This document shows positions 15,361 through 16,101 of a DNA stretch of 16,101 bases, piece after piece. The stretch lies in the NCBI GenBank assembly GCA_964506325.1, contig CAZDLO010000081.1, positions 1 through 16,101 of the forward strand. Direction: 5' to 3'. The notes beneath the pieces were generated by a model that was not told where the DNA came from, searched no databases, and saw only the letters and a program-made list of their open reading frames with translations. Both the position numbers and the translations under genes were made by a program. Positions within the stretch are counted from its first letter, which is position 1. Every line of letters starts with the position of its first letter. Origin of the DNA: CAINVV01 sp964506325 (GTDB taxonomy: Bacteria; Bacteroidota; Bacteroidia; Bacteroidales; Prolixibacteraceae).

Positions 15361-15864
15361 TCACCCGACATGGAGCTTGTTCTCCAGCCTGGGCATCAAA
15401 GCAACCAGGGCACTGATGACATCGTTCCTCCCGTAGCCATCCCTGATAACTACGAGAATTGTATCATCTCCTGCAATAGTGCCAAGAACCTCCCTGCATC
15501 CTGATTCATCAATGGCCAGGGCCGTGCTGGAGGCGAATCCGGGAAGTGTTCTGATGACTCCGAGGTTTCCTGAAAATTCAATGCCAAGCACACCGTCGGC
15601 CAGGAAGTTCATCCTAAGCGAACCTGCCTCTCCCTCCTCCTGATGCGACAAATCACTGGATGGCAAACGGTAAGCATACCCAAGTTTGACATCACTCACT
15701 TTGATTACCTGCAGCGTCTTAAGGTCGCGCGATAAAGTTGCCTGCGTCACGTCCATCCCCATTGAAAGCAATCTTGATTGCAGGTCATCCTGGTTGCTTA
15801 CAACCTCTGTGGAAATAATCTTCCTGATCAGCTCGAAACGTTCTACCTTGCTTTTCAAAGTCAT
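15361..15864 (-). CDS. argR: Arginine repressor ArgR
   Basis: A 167-residue member of the ArgR/AhrC family, a hexameric repressor/activator that uses arginine as co-effector. The N-terminal winged helix carries the recognition signature QATLSRDLKTL (41-51). The C-terminal oligomerisation and arginine-binding domain ends with GTIAGDDTILVV (128-139), where the paired aspartates contact arginine. I chose ATG 15864 since MTLKSKVERF starts the DNA-binding domain; the frame runs open 25 residues upstream through a hydrophobic stretch encoded by the control region, which cannot be real. A palindromic operator lies 7-22 bases upstream, indicating autoregulation. It is the first gene of the leftward block. 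Confidence 0.96.
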   Translation of the reverse strand: MTLKSKVERFELIRKIISTEVVSNQDDLQSRLLSMGMDVTQATLSRDLKTLQVIKVSDVKLGYAYRLPSSDLSHQEEGEAGSLRMNFLADGVLGIEFSGNLGVIRTLPGFASSTALAIDESGCREVLGTIAGDDTILVVIRDGYGRNDVISALVALMPRLENKLHVG

Positions 15865-15870
15865 TGTAAA

Positions 15871-15886
15871 TTGTATATTTATACAA
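15871..15886. promoter_or_regulatory. Palindromic ArgR-like operator upstream of argR
   Basis: TTGTATATTTATACAA has perfect 7-bp arms around a TT centre. The core TGTATATTTATACA has the spacing and A/T centre of ARG boxes (E. coli type TGAATWWWWATTCA) with T for A in each arm. It lies just upstream of the argR ATG and near the predicted transcription start, a suitable place for autorepression. A second short palindrome, TTATGCATAA (15932-15941), and an ARG-like half-palindrome, TGAATATTTATAAA (15976-15989), occur farther out. Confidence 0.65.
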
Positions 15887-15896
15887 AATAAAAATA

Positions 15897-15928
15897 CAAT
15901 AATAACCATTTTAGGAATATTATACAAT
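15897..15928 (-). promoter_or_regulatory. Probable argR promoter
   Basis: Read on the - strand: ATTG (15928-15925), 20 bases, TATTATTG (15904-15897). Each box differs by one base from the Bacteroidota consensus TTTG / TAnnTTTG. Transcription would start near 15890, placing the ArgR-like operator in the first bases of the transcript. Confidence 0.4.
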
Positions 15929-16003
15929 TTTTTATGCATAATATTTGTATCAATCTTTTAAATGTTAAATATTTGTGAATATTTATAAATTTTTGCGATC
16001 TGT

Positions 16004-16035
16004 TTTGTGAAATCAGAAGAAATAACCTACTTTTG
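16004..16035 (+). promoter_or_regulatory. Strong Bacteroidota-type promoter pointing out of the window
   Basis: TTTG (16004-16007), exactly 20 bases, TACTTTTG (16028-16035) is a full match to the primary sigma factor consensus of Bacteroidota (TTTG-N19-21-TAnnTTTG). It is divergent from argR and would start an RNA near 16040. No coding start of useful length appears before the window ends, so its gene lies outside. Confidence 0.7.
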
Positions 16036-16072
16036 CCACTGTGCGACAACATCCGGGAATATCGATCTTGTT

Positions 16073-16092
16073 AACGCAAAAAATGCGTTTTT
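16073..16092 (+). other. Small hairpin with U-tail in the divergent leader
   Basis: AACGCA (16073-16078) and TGCGTT (16084-16089) pair around an A5 loop and run into TTT (to 16092). It is about 35 bases downstream of the predicted start of the rightward transcript. It could be a short attenuator or just a leader stem; the six-pair stem is modest, and the downstream sequence is not available. Confidence 0.4.
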
Positions 16093-16101
16093 ACTGCTGA
16101 T

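Noticed and set aside
3998..15864. Horizontal transfer or mobile element around the arg/pro block
   Set aside because: No transposase, integrase, terminal repeats, tRNA or composition shift was seen; the genes look like native housekeeping genes.
15865..15939. N-terminal extension of ArgR with a hydrophobic segment (start at 15939)
   Set aside because: The extension is encoded by the AT-rich promoter/operator region and has no counterpart in ArgR proteins; ATG 15864 starts the winged helix.

Overview
The window is chromosomal DNA of a member of the Bacteroidota (Bacteroidetes), probably Bacteroidales-like. Three things point there. The left edge has the Bacteroidota-typical order DUF4295 small protein - ftsY - rimO. 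The arginine genes include the transcarbamylase of the N-succinyl type known from Bacteroides fragilis. Start codons are preceded by A/T-rich sequence with almost no Shine-Dalgarno motifs, and the best promoter matches follow the TTTG / TAnnTTTG pattern of this phylum. No RNA genes, CRISPR arrays, insertion sequences or phage genes were seen.

Left part (1-4001, + strand): the end of a DUF4295 gene, a good intrinsic terminator, ftsY (signal-recognition-particle receptor), rimO (ribosomal protein S12 methylthiotransferase), a secreted SGNH/GDSL hydrolase, and a DUF4494 protein of unknown function. DUF4494 converges on the next block with overlapping stop codons.

Right part (3998-15864, - strand, read right to left): a 12-gene block, argR - GNAT acyltransferase - argG - argC - argD - proC - XRE/cupin regulator - proB - proA - N-succinylornithine transcarbamylase (argF') - argB - argE. 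It combines a nearly complete arginine route from glutamate to argininosuccinate with all three proline genes. Arginine carbon flow would be: glutamate acylated by the GNAT protein (candidate N-succinylglutamate synthase), phosphorylated (ArgB), reduced (ArgC), transaminated (ArgD), carbamoylated while still acylated (ArgF'), deacylated to citrulline (ArgE), and joined to aspartate (ArgG). Only argH and carbamoyl-phosphate synthase are missing. Proline flow is ProB, ProA, ProC.

Right edge (15865-16101): an AT-rich divergent control region with a palindromic ArgR-like operator, a probable argR promoter, and a near-perfect Bacteroidota promoter pointing out of the window into an unseen gene. 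A hairpin stands between argR and the rest of the block.

The most interesting points are the GNAT protein with a four-cysteine tail as the pathway's first enzyme, the residue evidence for succinylated intermediates, an XRE/cupin regulator inside the arg/pro block, and short heptamer tandem repeats placed just at or after stop codons.
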